6,442 nt of DNA from Saprospiraceae bacterium (GCA_947441325.1 CANETR010000130.1:1-6442); one strand, 5' to 3'. Counted from the stretch's first letter, positions 1-6,308 are shown. Made by a program: numbers and translations. Notes: a model not told the origin generated them from the sequence alone.

Positions 1-3000
1 AATCGATAACAGGTGCCAAACAATTTATATAGTCTAAACTGATAACCTTTAATTTGTGAATGAAGAGCCCATCTAAAATCGGGAGTTGTGGAATTCACAA
101 TAGGAATGCTGCTATCATCGCCAGGAACAATCAACTCCGGCTTAGCCCTAATCCAACTTGACCAAATACCTTGACTACGGTCGGTAAGAGTATATTTGTT
201 GTTTTGCCTTTTTATATTTAAGCTACCGTTTATATGCATTGGCAAATTTCTTCCTGCATTTTGTTGAATTACTCTGATAGAACTGTTAGGATTATTATTT
301 ACAGGTCCTCCTTTGGCTATAACAACATGCCCATGTATATGGCGGAAAGCATTTCTGGCTAAAATATCGTCTGTTGTTGGTGGCACCGTTGACTGACCAT
401 TTTCAAATCTTCTGAAACCTTTTCTGTTACCAGTCAAGTTGCCATATGCTACCCCATCTCCAGGTCCAACCGAAATTTTAAATCTAGTTGTATAATAGCG
501 TGGGGGCAATTCCGCACACTGCCAACCGAAGCGATTTCTTAAAAAATTGGAATTATAATATTGAGTCCAAATTGAATTGCTATTGTCATTATAAACACCT
601 ACCTCGCAACCGCCATTTTTATAAATTGGTACATTGTTAAACTGCCCCAGTTCTGACCCAAAATTTGGAACATTAGGATGAGGACAGGTCCATTCGGGAA
701 CCTCTGGCTCTTTCTGTACCAAAAATTCACGAGTAAAACAGACGATGGGAAGATTCTGATTGTTATAAGCCGTTACCTTCCATCTATGCTTTTTGAAATA
801 ACTTAAACCATTATTTACCTGAAAAACAACAAGCGCAGAATTATTTGGAGGAAAAACCTGATTATTTAAATTTCCATTTACAGTAACAGGATTCCAAGAG
901 GAATTTGATAAAACCCACATTTCGAGTCTGTAATACTGAATATTGAGCCCCTCTTCGTGCTGCCAGGTCAAACGAGGTTTATCATCGATCCATTCAGCAT
1001 TGTTCAATGGATTTGTAAGTACATTTAAAGCATTGCATTGAGTACAGTTCGGCAATGTAACAGGCAATACCTGTGCAGATACACTAATTCGATAGGGATT
1101 CTCATCTGCATCATTACTAGCAATACTGATGGTAGTTGTATAAGTTCCTACTGCCTGAGCAGAAAAGTTGAGATTAAGATTGACAAAGCTACCTGGATTT
1201 ACCGTAAGATTAGTAGTAGCCCCTTGGAAACTAAAAGTTTGACTGCCACTAAGACTTACCTGAGAAATCTGTAGTGGAGAAGTACCCTCATTTTTAATCC
1301 GAACAGGCTGCTGTAATGTTGAACCCTGCCCTGTAGTTCCCATAAAATGATTCGATTGATTGGCTCTGAGTTGATTATCTATATTAACTTCAATTTCAGG
1401 AAAATTTTGTTGAATCGCTTGCAAATTAAAGTTGATTTCTGTGGTCGATTCATCGGCATCATTGTTAAGTATAGTAAGTTTCATTTGTTCCGCTCCAGCC
1501 TGAACAGGTGTATAACTGAGCATGATAAATGTCTGCGCATAAGGCGCTAGTAAGCTGAGATAGTTTGTATCGATCTGAACATTAGGATTATTCGATAGCA
1601 ATTGATACAACTGTAAATTGGCAGTTCCTATATTTTGAACAGCAAGTTGTATCAATTGTGTTTGACCGACAAATACCGGTTGATTAACTAATGAAATTGT
1701 TGCCTGATTGGCAATTTGTGATTGCTGATAACTTAATGCAATTTCTGGAGCAGGACCATTTATTACCTTAAATGACAGACTAAACTGAAAAATTGGCACA
1801 TTGGGGTCATTTGAAGAAACCTGAACAATTACCGTTTGGGGGCCTAGCAGCAAGGGGGAAAGTCTAAGATTAAAACTATCAAACTGCAATTGATTTAAAG
1901 CATTTTGAATCCCCGATGAAATTTGAGCATAATTCTGATTTTCTGTAATTTGCGAAATTACTAAAGGACTCTGCCCTATATTTTTAACTTTAAAATTGAA
2001 ATCGTAGATCTGATTGACCACCAAATTTGGCAAGCCAAGTGTTTGCATTTGTTGTATGATGATACTATCATAAGATACCTCAATGATTGGAGGCAATTGA
2101 ATCACCCTAACAGCTAAAAAAATGATGGAGTCACAACCGTTTGCTCCGGTCAATAATGCTGTATAACTGCCCGATTGACTAATGCTTATTCCATTCCACA
2201 AATATGGCGTTGCATTGACATTGATGCTCAAATATTGTTGAGACTGCGAAATAGGTAAAACGGTAAGATTATAAGTAACCAAAGAATCGCAGGAATTTAC
2301 GCTATTGTAAAGCTGCTGCTGCGAACCTGCATCGTAAAAAACCAATCCATTCCAGGATAGGGGTAATTCACTTTGGCAGATTGTCCTTTGTAGCTGAAGT
2401 CGGTATACTGAATCGACCTGAACTTGCAAAATTACAGTAGAGTCGCAACCAAATGCAGAATTATACAGGTTAGAAACCGTATCGGATGAATTGAAGACCT
2501 GACCGTACCATGTTAGTGGTAACTGATTTTGACAAATCCGCTGACTGAGCGTCACCACGGTATCAAGGTTCACCGTCAAAATTAAATTACTAATTGAATC
2601 GCAACCAGCTGTTGTTTGTCCATTTTGTGTATAAAATCCCGATTGATTGTAGCTTTGATTGCCCCATGCAAAGGGCAAATCATGTCGACAAACTGAGAAT
2701 CTTACAGTGTCTCTATAAGCAGGAAGGACATTTAGGGTCATCTGTACCAATGAATCACATCCATTTGCTGCCTGCAAAACAACTGAACTTTGTCCGCTTT
2801 GATTAAAAGTAATGCCATTCCAGGTAAGTGGTAATTCATTTTGACAAACTGTTCTTTGAATTTGTTGCGCAAAAACAGGATCTACCTGAAGTTGCATAAT
2901 GACTGTAGAATCGCAACCCAAAACAGTATTATAAAGAATCGAAATCGTATCGGCTGTAGTAAAGATCTGACCATTCCAAGTATATGGTAATTGACTTTGA

Positions 3001-5921
3001 CAAATTCTATGGCTAATTGTCAATACGGTGTCGTAATTAACATGCAAATCCAAATTACTAATGGAATCACAACCCGAAGCTGTTTGCCCAATACGAGTGT
3101 AAAATCCGGATTGTGTATAGCTTTGATTGCCCCAGGTAAATGGTAGATCGTGGTTACAAATTTCGTATCGAACTGTATCTGATAAGCTAAGACGAACATT
3201 CAATGTCATCTGTACTACTGAATCACAACCATTTGTACTTTGTAATGTAACAGTGCTATTTCCACTTTGATTGAAAGTAACACCATTCCAAATTATTGGT
3301 AAATCGTTTTGACAAATCGTTCTTTGAGTTCGCTTAAAATACACTGGATCGACCTGAAGCTGAAGGATTACTGTAGAATCACAGCCCAAGACATTATTAT
3401 AAAGAATCGAAATCGTGTCGGCTGTAGTAAAGACCTGAGCATTCCAACTATATGGTAATTGATTTTGGCAAATTCGCTGACTGCGCGTAACGACTGTATC
3501 AGAATTTACAGTTAAAATTAAATTACTGATAGAATCGCAACCCGCTGTTGTTTGTCCAAGAAGCGTATAAAATCCCGATTGTGTATAGCTTTGATTGCCC
3601 CAAACAAAGGGTAAATCATGGCGGCAAACTGTAAATCTTAGGGTGTCTCTGTAGCTAGGTAGCACATTGAGTGTCATCTGTACCAAAGAATCGCATCCGC
3701 TTACAGTCTGAAGCAGCACATCGTTCTGGCCGCCTTGATTGAAGACAATTCCGTTCCAGCTAATGGGTAAATTATTTTGACAGACCGTTTGCGAAACCTG
3801 TGTCTGAGCCACAGGTAAAATCTGTAAATTGTAATAAACTACGGAATCACAGCCTACCCTATTGGTCAATATTCTAGACTGAATTCCGGCTTGTGTAAAT
3901 TGCAGGCCAGCCCAGGTCAAGGGCAAACTATTGCTGCATTCCTGCCTATAAAGTTGAGTACTGTCCGTTTGAAGTACTTGAAGCCTTAAAACAGAAATCG
4001 AGTCACAACCGTTGGCGACGGGCTGAACGTATTGATAGGTACCCGATTGGGTTATTGGGATTTCATTCCAAACATAAGGTAGCTGATTGCTGCAGATGGA
4101 AAAATTGACAGTATCTGAAGGAGTTGCAATAAGGTGCAGATTAAGATAAACAAGTGAATCACAGCCCTGAGAGGATATGAGCGTATCCACATATTGACCT
4201 GAAGCATAAATGCTGGTATTTTGCCAAAGATATGGGGTATTATTTTCACAAATGCTATCGAAAAGCACAGTACTTGGGGGATTTATAACATTCAATTGTA
4301 GTATTATCAAAGAATCGCAACCGAATCGATTGCTTAAAACAGTCTGATAAGTACCCGCTTGAGTCAATTGTCCCTGCTGCCATTGATAAGGTAGGTCTTG
4401 GGCACAGATCTGCTGCGAAAATCTTACAGTGTCAGCATAATTTACAGTAAGATTTAGCTGAGTGAGCGAATCAAAACCCTGACTGTTTGTGCTCATGTAA
4501 TAATAAGTGCCTGTCTGATTGATGCTCATACCATTCCAGGTAAATGGCAGTGACTGTTTACAGACTGACTGAGAAATTTGAATCGGCTGTGTGGAAATAC
4601 CCTGAATAACAATTCGGAAACTGTCGTTCAACTGATCATTTGACAGAATCAACACAGGCAAGGTAGAGGTACCTGCTACGGTGGGATGATACAAAACCTT
4701 AAAACTATCACTCTGTCCTGAGGCCAGATTTAGCGGTGTGTTTGATAGGCGTGTCCATTGAGTTGATTGCGTGCTTTGTATAGAATTTACCTGCAGACTT
4801 GTATTACCTTGGTTACTAATATAAAAGGTCAGGGTGTCGGTCTGGCCCAAAATGGTTGGTCTTGTGCTCACCGAAGACGGATTACTTAAGAATACTCCCT
4901 GATTTTCGACAGTTATAGCAGGTCCAGAACATTGACTTTGAATCCTTATATTATGATTAGGCTCATCAAAATCATTTGTCTGAAAAAGTAAATTAGTGAC
5001 ATGTGATCCAATTGCCAACGGATTATAACGGACTGATATAATCGAGGATGCACCAGGCGCCAAACTCAAACTTGTTGCACTTAAAAGTTGATAATAGGCA
5101 TTTCCGCTGAGTTGGATATTACTCAAATTCAAGGTAGCTGACCCCACATTTCTGATGGTAAATCTCAAAATGCTGTCCTGATATGGGAAGAGCGTTGGTC
5201 CGTTGACAGTATCTACCACTGCCAGGGTCTGTGATTGATATAGAGTTGTAATTTCAGGCAAAATAGGACAGTATTGTATGTGTTTAAGCACAATTCCATT
5301 TGGGCCTGAATAGCTAAGATCTGAAATTTCTTTCCAGCGAAATCTGACTTTCCTAAAAGGTATAGCAGATGTTATGTGTATGCGGCCATTGTCGACATTG
5401 CCGGATCTCACATAAATTGTTTTGGTGGTATTGGAAAAATAAGTCGCTCCTGCATTTCCAATGGGTACACCAGGTTCATATAAATAACTTACTCCGGTGG
5501 TGATATTGGATCCTGAAGCTGTCTGTGGATAAATGCTTTGAATTTGTTCTTCTCCGTCACTGTTTTTATTAATTGCAATAAAATCGAGGTAAACTGAGCT
5601 TACATCGCCGCTGAAAGTTATGACAATATCGTTGTACTCCTGAACAGGTGGCTGTATACTTTCTACATCATCGTCTTTCCCAATCCAGATACTAGTTGTT
5701 GAACCATATCGAAACAGTCTTGGGCCATTGCCTGCCACTTTTTCAACAACAACACTGAATGGCATATTAAAACCCGCAGCACTGTAGGTATGAGACATGG
5801 TATTATTTGAAATAGCGCCCAATTCTGACGAGGTAAGATTGTAAGAAGTAATTGGACAGGTAAATTGTGCATTCAGCCAAAGAGAAATACACAAACAAAA
5901 GAGCGTAAAAAAGAATCTCAT
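1..5921 (-). CDS. Giant secreted multidomain repeat protein with CHAP domain (3' end outside window)
   Basis: An uninterrupted frame of 1973 codons runs from ATG at 5921 to the window edge, with two bases left over. An in-frame TAA at 5934-5936 and no other start between them fix the start, which directly precedes a clear signal peptide. Order of parts: signal peptide, unassigned N-terminal domain, two ASH-like Ig modules, sixteen 52-residue Cys repeats, three ASH-like modules, an Fn3-like module, a probable CHAP hydrolase, and a second Fn3-like module that is cut off. The mature part is rich in Asn, Gln, Ser and Thr. Of its visible cysteines, 30 lie in the repeat array and only 10 elsewhere (22, 218, 331, 1626, 1629, 1728, 1746, 1772, 1802, 1971). 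It is probably a cell-surface or released stalk with an enzymatic module, exported through Sec and then perhaps type IX secretion; the expected C-terminal sorting domain is not visible. No Shine-Dalgarno sequence is seen, as is common in Bacteroidota. The frame is certain; the overall function is inferred. Confidence 0.96.
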   Translation of the reverse strand, partial: MRFFFTLFCLCISLWLNAQFTCPITSYNLTSSELGAISNNTMSHTYSAAGFNMPFSVVVEKVAGNGPRLFRYGSTTSIWIGKDDDVESIQPPVQEYNDIVITFSGDVSSVYLDFIAINKNSDGEEQIQSIYPQTASGSNITTGVSYLYEPGVPIGNAGATYFSNTTKTIYVRSGNVDNGRIHITSAIPFRKVRFRWKEISDLSYSGPNGIVLKHIQYCPILPEITTLYQSQTLAVVDTVNGPTLFPYQDSILRFTIRNVGSATLNLSNIQLSGNAYYQLLSATSLSLAPGASSIISVRYNPLAIGSHVTNLLFQTNDFDEPNHNIRIQSQCSGPAITVENQGVFLSNPSSVSTRPTILGQTDTLTFYISNQGNTSLQVNSIQSTQSTQWTRLSNTPLNLASGQSDSFKVLYHPTVAGTSTLPVLILSNDQLNDSFRIVIQGISTQPIQISQSVCKQSLPFTWNGMSINQTGTYYYMSTNSQGFDSLTQLNLTVNYADTVRFSQQICAQDLPYQWQQGQLTQAGTYQTVLSNRFGCDSLIILQLNVINPPSTVLFDSICENNTPYLWQNTSIYASGQYVDTLISSQGCDSLVYLNLHLIATPSDTVNFSICSNQLPYVWNEIPITQSGTYQYVQPVANGCDSISVLRLQVLQTDSTQLYRQECSNSLPLTWAGLQFTQAGIQSRILTNRVGCDSVVYYNLQILPVAQTQVSQTVCQNNLPISWNGIVFNQGGQNDVLLQTVSGCDSLVQMTLNVLPSYRDTLRFTVCRHDLPFVWGNQSYTQSGFYTLLGQTTAGCDSISNLILTVNSDTVVTRSQRICQNQLPYSWNAQVFTTADTISILYNNVLGCDSTVILQLQVDPVYFKRTQRTICQNDLPIIWNGVTFNQSGNSTVTLQSTNGCDSVVQMTLNVRLSLSDTVRYEICNHDLPFTWGNQSYTQSGFYTRIGQTASGCDSISNLDLHVNYDTVLTISHRICQSQLPYTWNGQIFTTADTISILYNTVLGCDSTVIMQLQVDPVFAQQIQRTVCQNELPLTWNGITFNQSGQSSVVLQAANGCDSLVQMTLNVLPAYRDTVRFSVCRHDLPFAWGNQSYNQSGFYTQNGQTTAGCDSISNLILTVNLDTVVTLSQRICQNQLPLTWYGQVFNSSDTVSNLYNSAFGCDSTVILQVQVDSVYRLQLQRTICQSELPLSWNGLVFYDAGSQQQLYNSVNSCDSLVTYNLTVLPISQSQQYLSINVNATPYLWNGISISQSGSYTALLTGANGCDSIIFLAVRVIQLPPIIEVSYDSIIIQQMQTLGLPNLVVNQIYDFNFKVKNIGQSPLVISQITENQNYAQISSGIQNALNQLQFDSFNLRLSPLLLGPQTVIVQVSSNDPNVPIFQFSLSFKVINGPAPEIALSYQQSQIANQATISLVNQPVFVGQTQLIQLAVQNIGTANLQLYQLLSNNPNVQIDTNYLSLLAPYAQTFIMLSYTPVQAGAEQMKLTILNNDADESTTEINFNLQAIQQNFPEIEVNIDNQLRANQSNHFMGTTGQGSTLQQPVRIKNEGTSPLQISQVSLSGSQTFSFQGATTNLTVNPGSFVNLNLNFSAQAVGTYTTTISIASNDADENPYRISVSAQVLPVTLPNCTQCNALNVLTNPLNNAEWIDDKPRLTWQHEEGLNIQYYRLEMWVLSNSSWNPVTVNGNLNNQVFPPNNSALVVFQVNNGLSYFKKHRWKVTAYNNQNLPIVCFTREFLVQKEPEVPEWTCPHPNVPNFGSELGQFNNVPIYKNGGCEVGVYNDNSNSIWTQYYNSNFLRNRFGWQCAELPPRYYTTRFKISVGPGDGVAYGNLTGNRKGFRRFENGQSTVPPTTDDILARNAFRHIHGHVVIAKGGPVNNNPNSSIRVIQQNAGRNLPMHINGSLNIKRQNNKYTLTDRSQGIWSSWIRAKPELIVPGDDSSIPIVNSTTPDFRWALHSQIKGYQFRLYKLFGTCYR
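3..134 (-). other. Second Fn3-like module, cut by the window edge
   Basis: Residues about 1930-1973. 'STTPDFRWALHSQIKGYQF' followed by Arg-Leu-Tyr-Lys-Leu matches the first two strands of an Fn3-like domain (P.f.W.....gY.l.l), resembling the module before CHAP. It suggests that CHAP is flanked on both sides by spacers. The rest lies beyond base 1. Confidence 0.5.
207..629 (-). other. Probable CHAP cysteine amidase/peptidase domain
   Basis: Residues about 1765-1905. 'FGWQCAELPPRYYTTRFKI' holds Gln1801-Cys1802, the position of the CHAP nucleophile, followed by the usual Arg-Tyr-Tyr helix end and a Gly-rich 'GDGVAYGN' segment. 'VPPTTDDILA' corresponds to the family's P..GDI strand. 'HIHGHVVIAKG' places His1865 in the Gly-His-Val motif, and 'IRVIQQNAG' gives Gln1886-Gln-Asn1888 where many CHAP enzymes have Glu-Gln-Asn. 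CHAP enzymes cleave peptidoglycan peptides, or related amides such as glutathionylspermidine, through a Cys-His-(Glu/Asn) site. Here the domain follows the stalk and Fn3-like module and would act outside the cell. The Gln at the Glu position may alter activity or be normal for this subfamily. The alternative is a catalytically weak binding domain. Confidence 0.75.
708..1034 (-). other. Fibronectin-III-like module
   Basis: Residues about 1630-1738. The pattern is Leu-Thr-Asn-Pro-Leu-Asn-Asn-Ala near the start, then 'PRLTWQHEEG', 'YYRLEMW', and a late 'HRWKVTAYNNQ' strand, as in Fn3-like modules of the 'P.L.W......Y.L.I....W.V.A.n' kind in Bacteroidota. It probably acts as a spacer positioning the CHAP domain. 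Family assignment is by pattern only. Confidence 0.6.
1068..1400 (-). other. ASH / choice-of-anchor-D-like Ig module 5
   Basis: Residues about 1508-1618, opening Pro-Glu-Ile-Glu-Val. It has 'VRIKNEGTSPLQISQVSLSG', a Val-Asn-Pro-Gly turn, 'LNFSAQAVGTYTTTI' and Ser-Asn-Asp-Ala-Asp-Glu-Asn-Pro at 1602-1609. This is the closest of the five to the family consensus. A short linker with Cys-Thr-Gln-Cys (1626-1629) follows. Confidence 0.8.
1407..1754 (-). other. ASH / choice-of-anchor-D-like Ig module 4
   Basis: Residues about 1390-1505, opening Pro-Ala-Pro-Glu-Ile-Ala-Leu. Diagnostic parts are 'IQLAVQNIGTANLQLYQL', a Leu-Ala-Pro-Tyr-Ala turn, 'LSYTPVQAGAEQ', and Asn-Asn-Asp-Ala-Asp-Glu-Ser at 1486-1492. 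Confidence 0.75.
1758..2093 (-). other. ASH / choice-of-anchor-D-like Ig module 3
   Basis: Residues about 1277-1388, starting Pro-Pro-Ile-Ile-Glu-Val directly after repeat unit 16. It contains 'FNFKVKNIGQSPLVIS' and the closing Ser-Ser-Asn-Asp-Pro-Asn at 1369-1374. The usual Pro-Gly turn is replaced by a longer Leu-Leu-Leu-Gly-Pro segment, so it is somewhat divergent from modules 1 and 2. Confidence 0.68.
2097..4571 (-). repeat. Sixteen tandem 52-residue (156-bp) cysteine repeats
   Basis: Residues about 451-1275. The consensus, counted from the first cysteine, is Cys1, Leu5, Pro6, Trp9, often Asn-Gly at 10-11, Gly18 in most units, and Gly29-Cys30-Asp31-Ser32, followed by a Leu-x-Leu-x-Val strand. 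The Gly of the GCDS motif falls at residues 482, 534, 586, 638, 690, 742, 794, 846, 898, 950, 1002, 1054, 1106, 1158, 1210 (Ser here) and 1262: a spacing of exactly 52 every time. Unit n occupies bases 4416-156(n-1) to 4571-156(n-1). Similar C...W...GCDS repeats are familiar in large exported Bacteroidota proteins and are presumed to be small disulfide-stabilised beta modules forming a stalk. Unit 1 has Phe483 in place of its second Cys and unit 16 has Asn1234 in place of its first; all other units keep both. Confidence 0.95.
2388..3791 (-). repeat. Higher-order repeat: three copies of a 3-unit (468-bp) block
   Basis: Units 6-14 of the array fall into three types in fixed order. Type A (units 6, 9, 12) ends in Val-Gln-Met-Thr-Leu-Asn-Val. 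Type B (units 7, 10, 13) carries His-Asp-Leu-Pro-Phe, Trp-Gly-Asn-Gln-Ser-Tyr and Ile-Ser-Asn-Leu. Type C (units 8, 11, 14) ends in Ser-Thr-Val-Ile and a Gln-x-Gln-Val strand. Copies lie at 3324-3791, 2856-3323 and 2388-2855. By hand count, same-type units 8/11 match at 40 of 52 residues and 7/10 at 38 of 52, while neighbours 7/8 match at only about 14 of 52. This shows block duplication of a 156-residue segment after the single units had diverged. Confidence 0.9.
4593..4922 (-). other. ASH / choice-of-anchor-D-like Ig module 2
   Basis: Residues about 334-443. 'LTFYISNQGNTSLQVNSI', a Leu-Ala-Ser-Gly turn, 'KVLYHPTVAGTS' and the closing Ser-Asn-Asp-Gln at 427-430 match module 1 position for position. 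The last strand (Ile-Val-Ile-Gln-Gly) leads directly into the first 52-residue cysteine repeat. Confidence 0.75.
4923..5240 (-). other. ASH / choice-of-anchor-D-like Ig module 1
   Basis: Residues about 228-333. It shows the family pattern: 'LRFTIRNVGSATLNLSNI' (mainchain of strands around Asn-Val-Gly), a Leu-Ala-Pro-Gly turn, 'SVRYNPLAIGSH', then the closing Thr-Asn-Asp-Phe-Asp-Glu-Pro at 315-321. Such modules are structural spacers in exported Bacteroidota proteins and often occur in tandem, as here with module 2. Confidence 0.75.
5268..5864 (-). other. N-terminal beta-rich domain of unknown family
   Basis: Residues about 20-218 lie between the signal peptide and the first Ig-like module. 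I do not recognise the family. Alternating hydrophobic residues (for example 'NDIVITFSGDVSSVYLDFI') suggest a beta sandwich. A stretch with Gly-Arg-Ile-His-Ile, then Pro-Phe-Arg-Lys-Val-Arg-Phe-Arg-Trp, resembles carbohydrate-binding or adhesion sandwiches at the N-termini of Bacteroidota surface proteins. It is bracketed by Cys22 and Cys218, its only two cysteines, which could pair and close the domain. If the protein is anchored at its C-terminus, this domain would sit at one extreme end of the stalk. Confidence 0.5.
5865..5921 (-). other. Sec signal peptide of the giant protein
   Basis: Residues 1-19 are Met-Arg followed by a hydrophobic run rich in Phe, Leu, Cys and Ile, then Trp-Leu-Asn-Ala-Gln. 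Cleavage is likely after Ala18 (or Gln19), the usual style in Bacteroidota. Cys9 and Cys11 lie inside the hydrophobic core and do not form a lipobox, so this is read as a signal peptidase I substrate and not a lipoprotein. Confidence 0.88.
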
Positions 5922-6173
5922 AACAGGTTTTGGTTATATACAACTTACGAAATAGTTGACCCGTGAAATTAACAACTTAATGATGAACCTCAAAAAATTA
6001 GAGGCAAATAAAAATAAGATTTTGAAGAATTAATCTTAAAGCAAATAATTGACAATCAATTAACATTACATATAAAAATAAATAGGGTAAATTGCGTCAT
6101 AGGAATTTAAATTGGTGATAAATTTCAAGCATTACTAAAAGAAAAAAAACAGCTGCAGTGACTAGGACCTTTT
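5922..6173. other. AT-rich upstream region of the giant gene
   Basis: About 250 bp of very AT-rich sequence without a convincing gene. It must hold the promoter unless the giant gene is co-transcribed with what lies to its right. I see no exact Bacteroidota -7 element (TAnnTTTG). The nearest candidate on the minus strand is a TTG at about 5973-5975 with TATTTCG about 18 bp further on, which is weak. Just before the ATG lies a TATATAACC stretch, with no Shine-Dalgarno sequence. Confidence 0.5.
6046..6062. promoter_or_regulatory. 17-bp dyad, possible operator
   Basis: Perfect inverted repeat TAATTGA-CAA-TCAATTA (7-bp arms, 3-bp centre), 125-141 bp upstream of the giant gene's start. It could be a regulator site, but AT-rich dyads of this size also arise by chance. 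Confidence 0.2.
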
Positions 6174-6178
6174 CTAGT
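6142..6178 (-). terminator. Weak terminator-like element after the small ORF
   Basis: On the minus strand, ACTAG and CTAGT arms (6174-6178 and 6161-6165) enclose an 8-base loop overlapping the small ORF's stop codon. A run of eight T follows at 6149-6142. The stem is only 5 bp and the T run starts 11 bases after it, so function as an intrinsic terminator is doubtful. Confidence 0.2.
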
Positions 6179-6308
6179 AATTAGTTAATATTATATTGTC
6201 AGCTTCGGACATTGGCAAAGCGGTTCCTGTGTTATTTTTTTGTATTTTATTTATAGCCAGGCTCTTTGTATCTTGTTTAATTTTAAATACAATTCTTTCA
6301 GTAGTCAT
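6174..6308 (-). CDS. Possible small protein, 44 residues, unknown
   Basis: ATG at 6308 to TAG at 6174, in the same direction as the giant gene and 252 bp upstream of it. An in-frame TAA lies two codons before the ATG, so this is the whole open frame. The peptide starts Met-Thr-Thr-Glu-Arg-Ile-Val-Phe-Lys-Ile-Lys, has a basic middle (Lys-Ile-Gln-Lys-Asn-Asn) and ends Ala-Asp-Asn-Ile-Ile-Leu-Thr-Asn-Tyr. It is charged and soluble, with no signal peptide or membrane segment. An AAAGG run touches the ATG, too close for a normal ribosome binding site. Codons avoid stops for 44 positions in AT-rich DNA, which is suggestive but not decisive. It may be a remnant of a longer gene or a chance frame. 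I recognise no family. Confidence 0.3.
   Translation of the reverse strand: MTTERIVFKIKQDTKSLAINKIQKNNTGTALPMSEADNIILTNY

Noticed and set aside
1038..2806. Short plus-strand open frames at 1038-1274, 1347-1550 and 2594-2806
   Set aside because: They lie wholly antisense to the continuous frame of the giant gene, have no family signature, and their composition follows the complement of its Asn/Gln/Ser-rich codons.
2097..4571. CRISPR array or satellite-type DNA repeat
   Set aside because: The 156-bp period is coding, in frame, and diverged at the nucleotide level while protein motifs are kept. There are no short identical repeats with unique spacers.
4052..5872. Short minus-strand open frames at 4052-4249 and 5663-5872
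   Set aside because: They are in another frame of the same strand inside the giant gene. Their hydrophobic content is a frame-shifted reading of the repeat and N-terminal domain codons.
5865..5921. Lipoprotein signal because of Cys9 and Cys11
   Set aside because: Both cysteines are inside the hydrophobic core, and no lipobox (Leu-x-Gly/Ala/Ser-Cys) sits at its end.
5980..6033. 17-codon plus-strand frame beginning Met-Met-Asn-Leu-Lys-Lys-Leu, like the start of a Bacteroidota peptide-precursor leader
   Set aside because: It stops after 17 codons with no Gly-Gly site or core peptide and no maturation genes in view. Lys/Asn-rich frames like this are expected in such AT-rich DNA.
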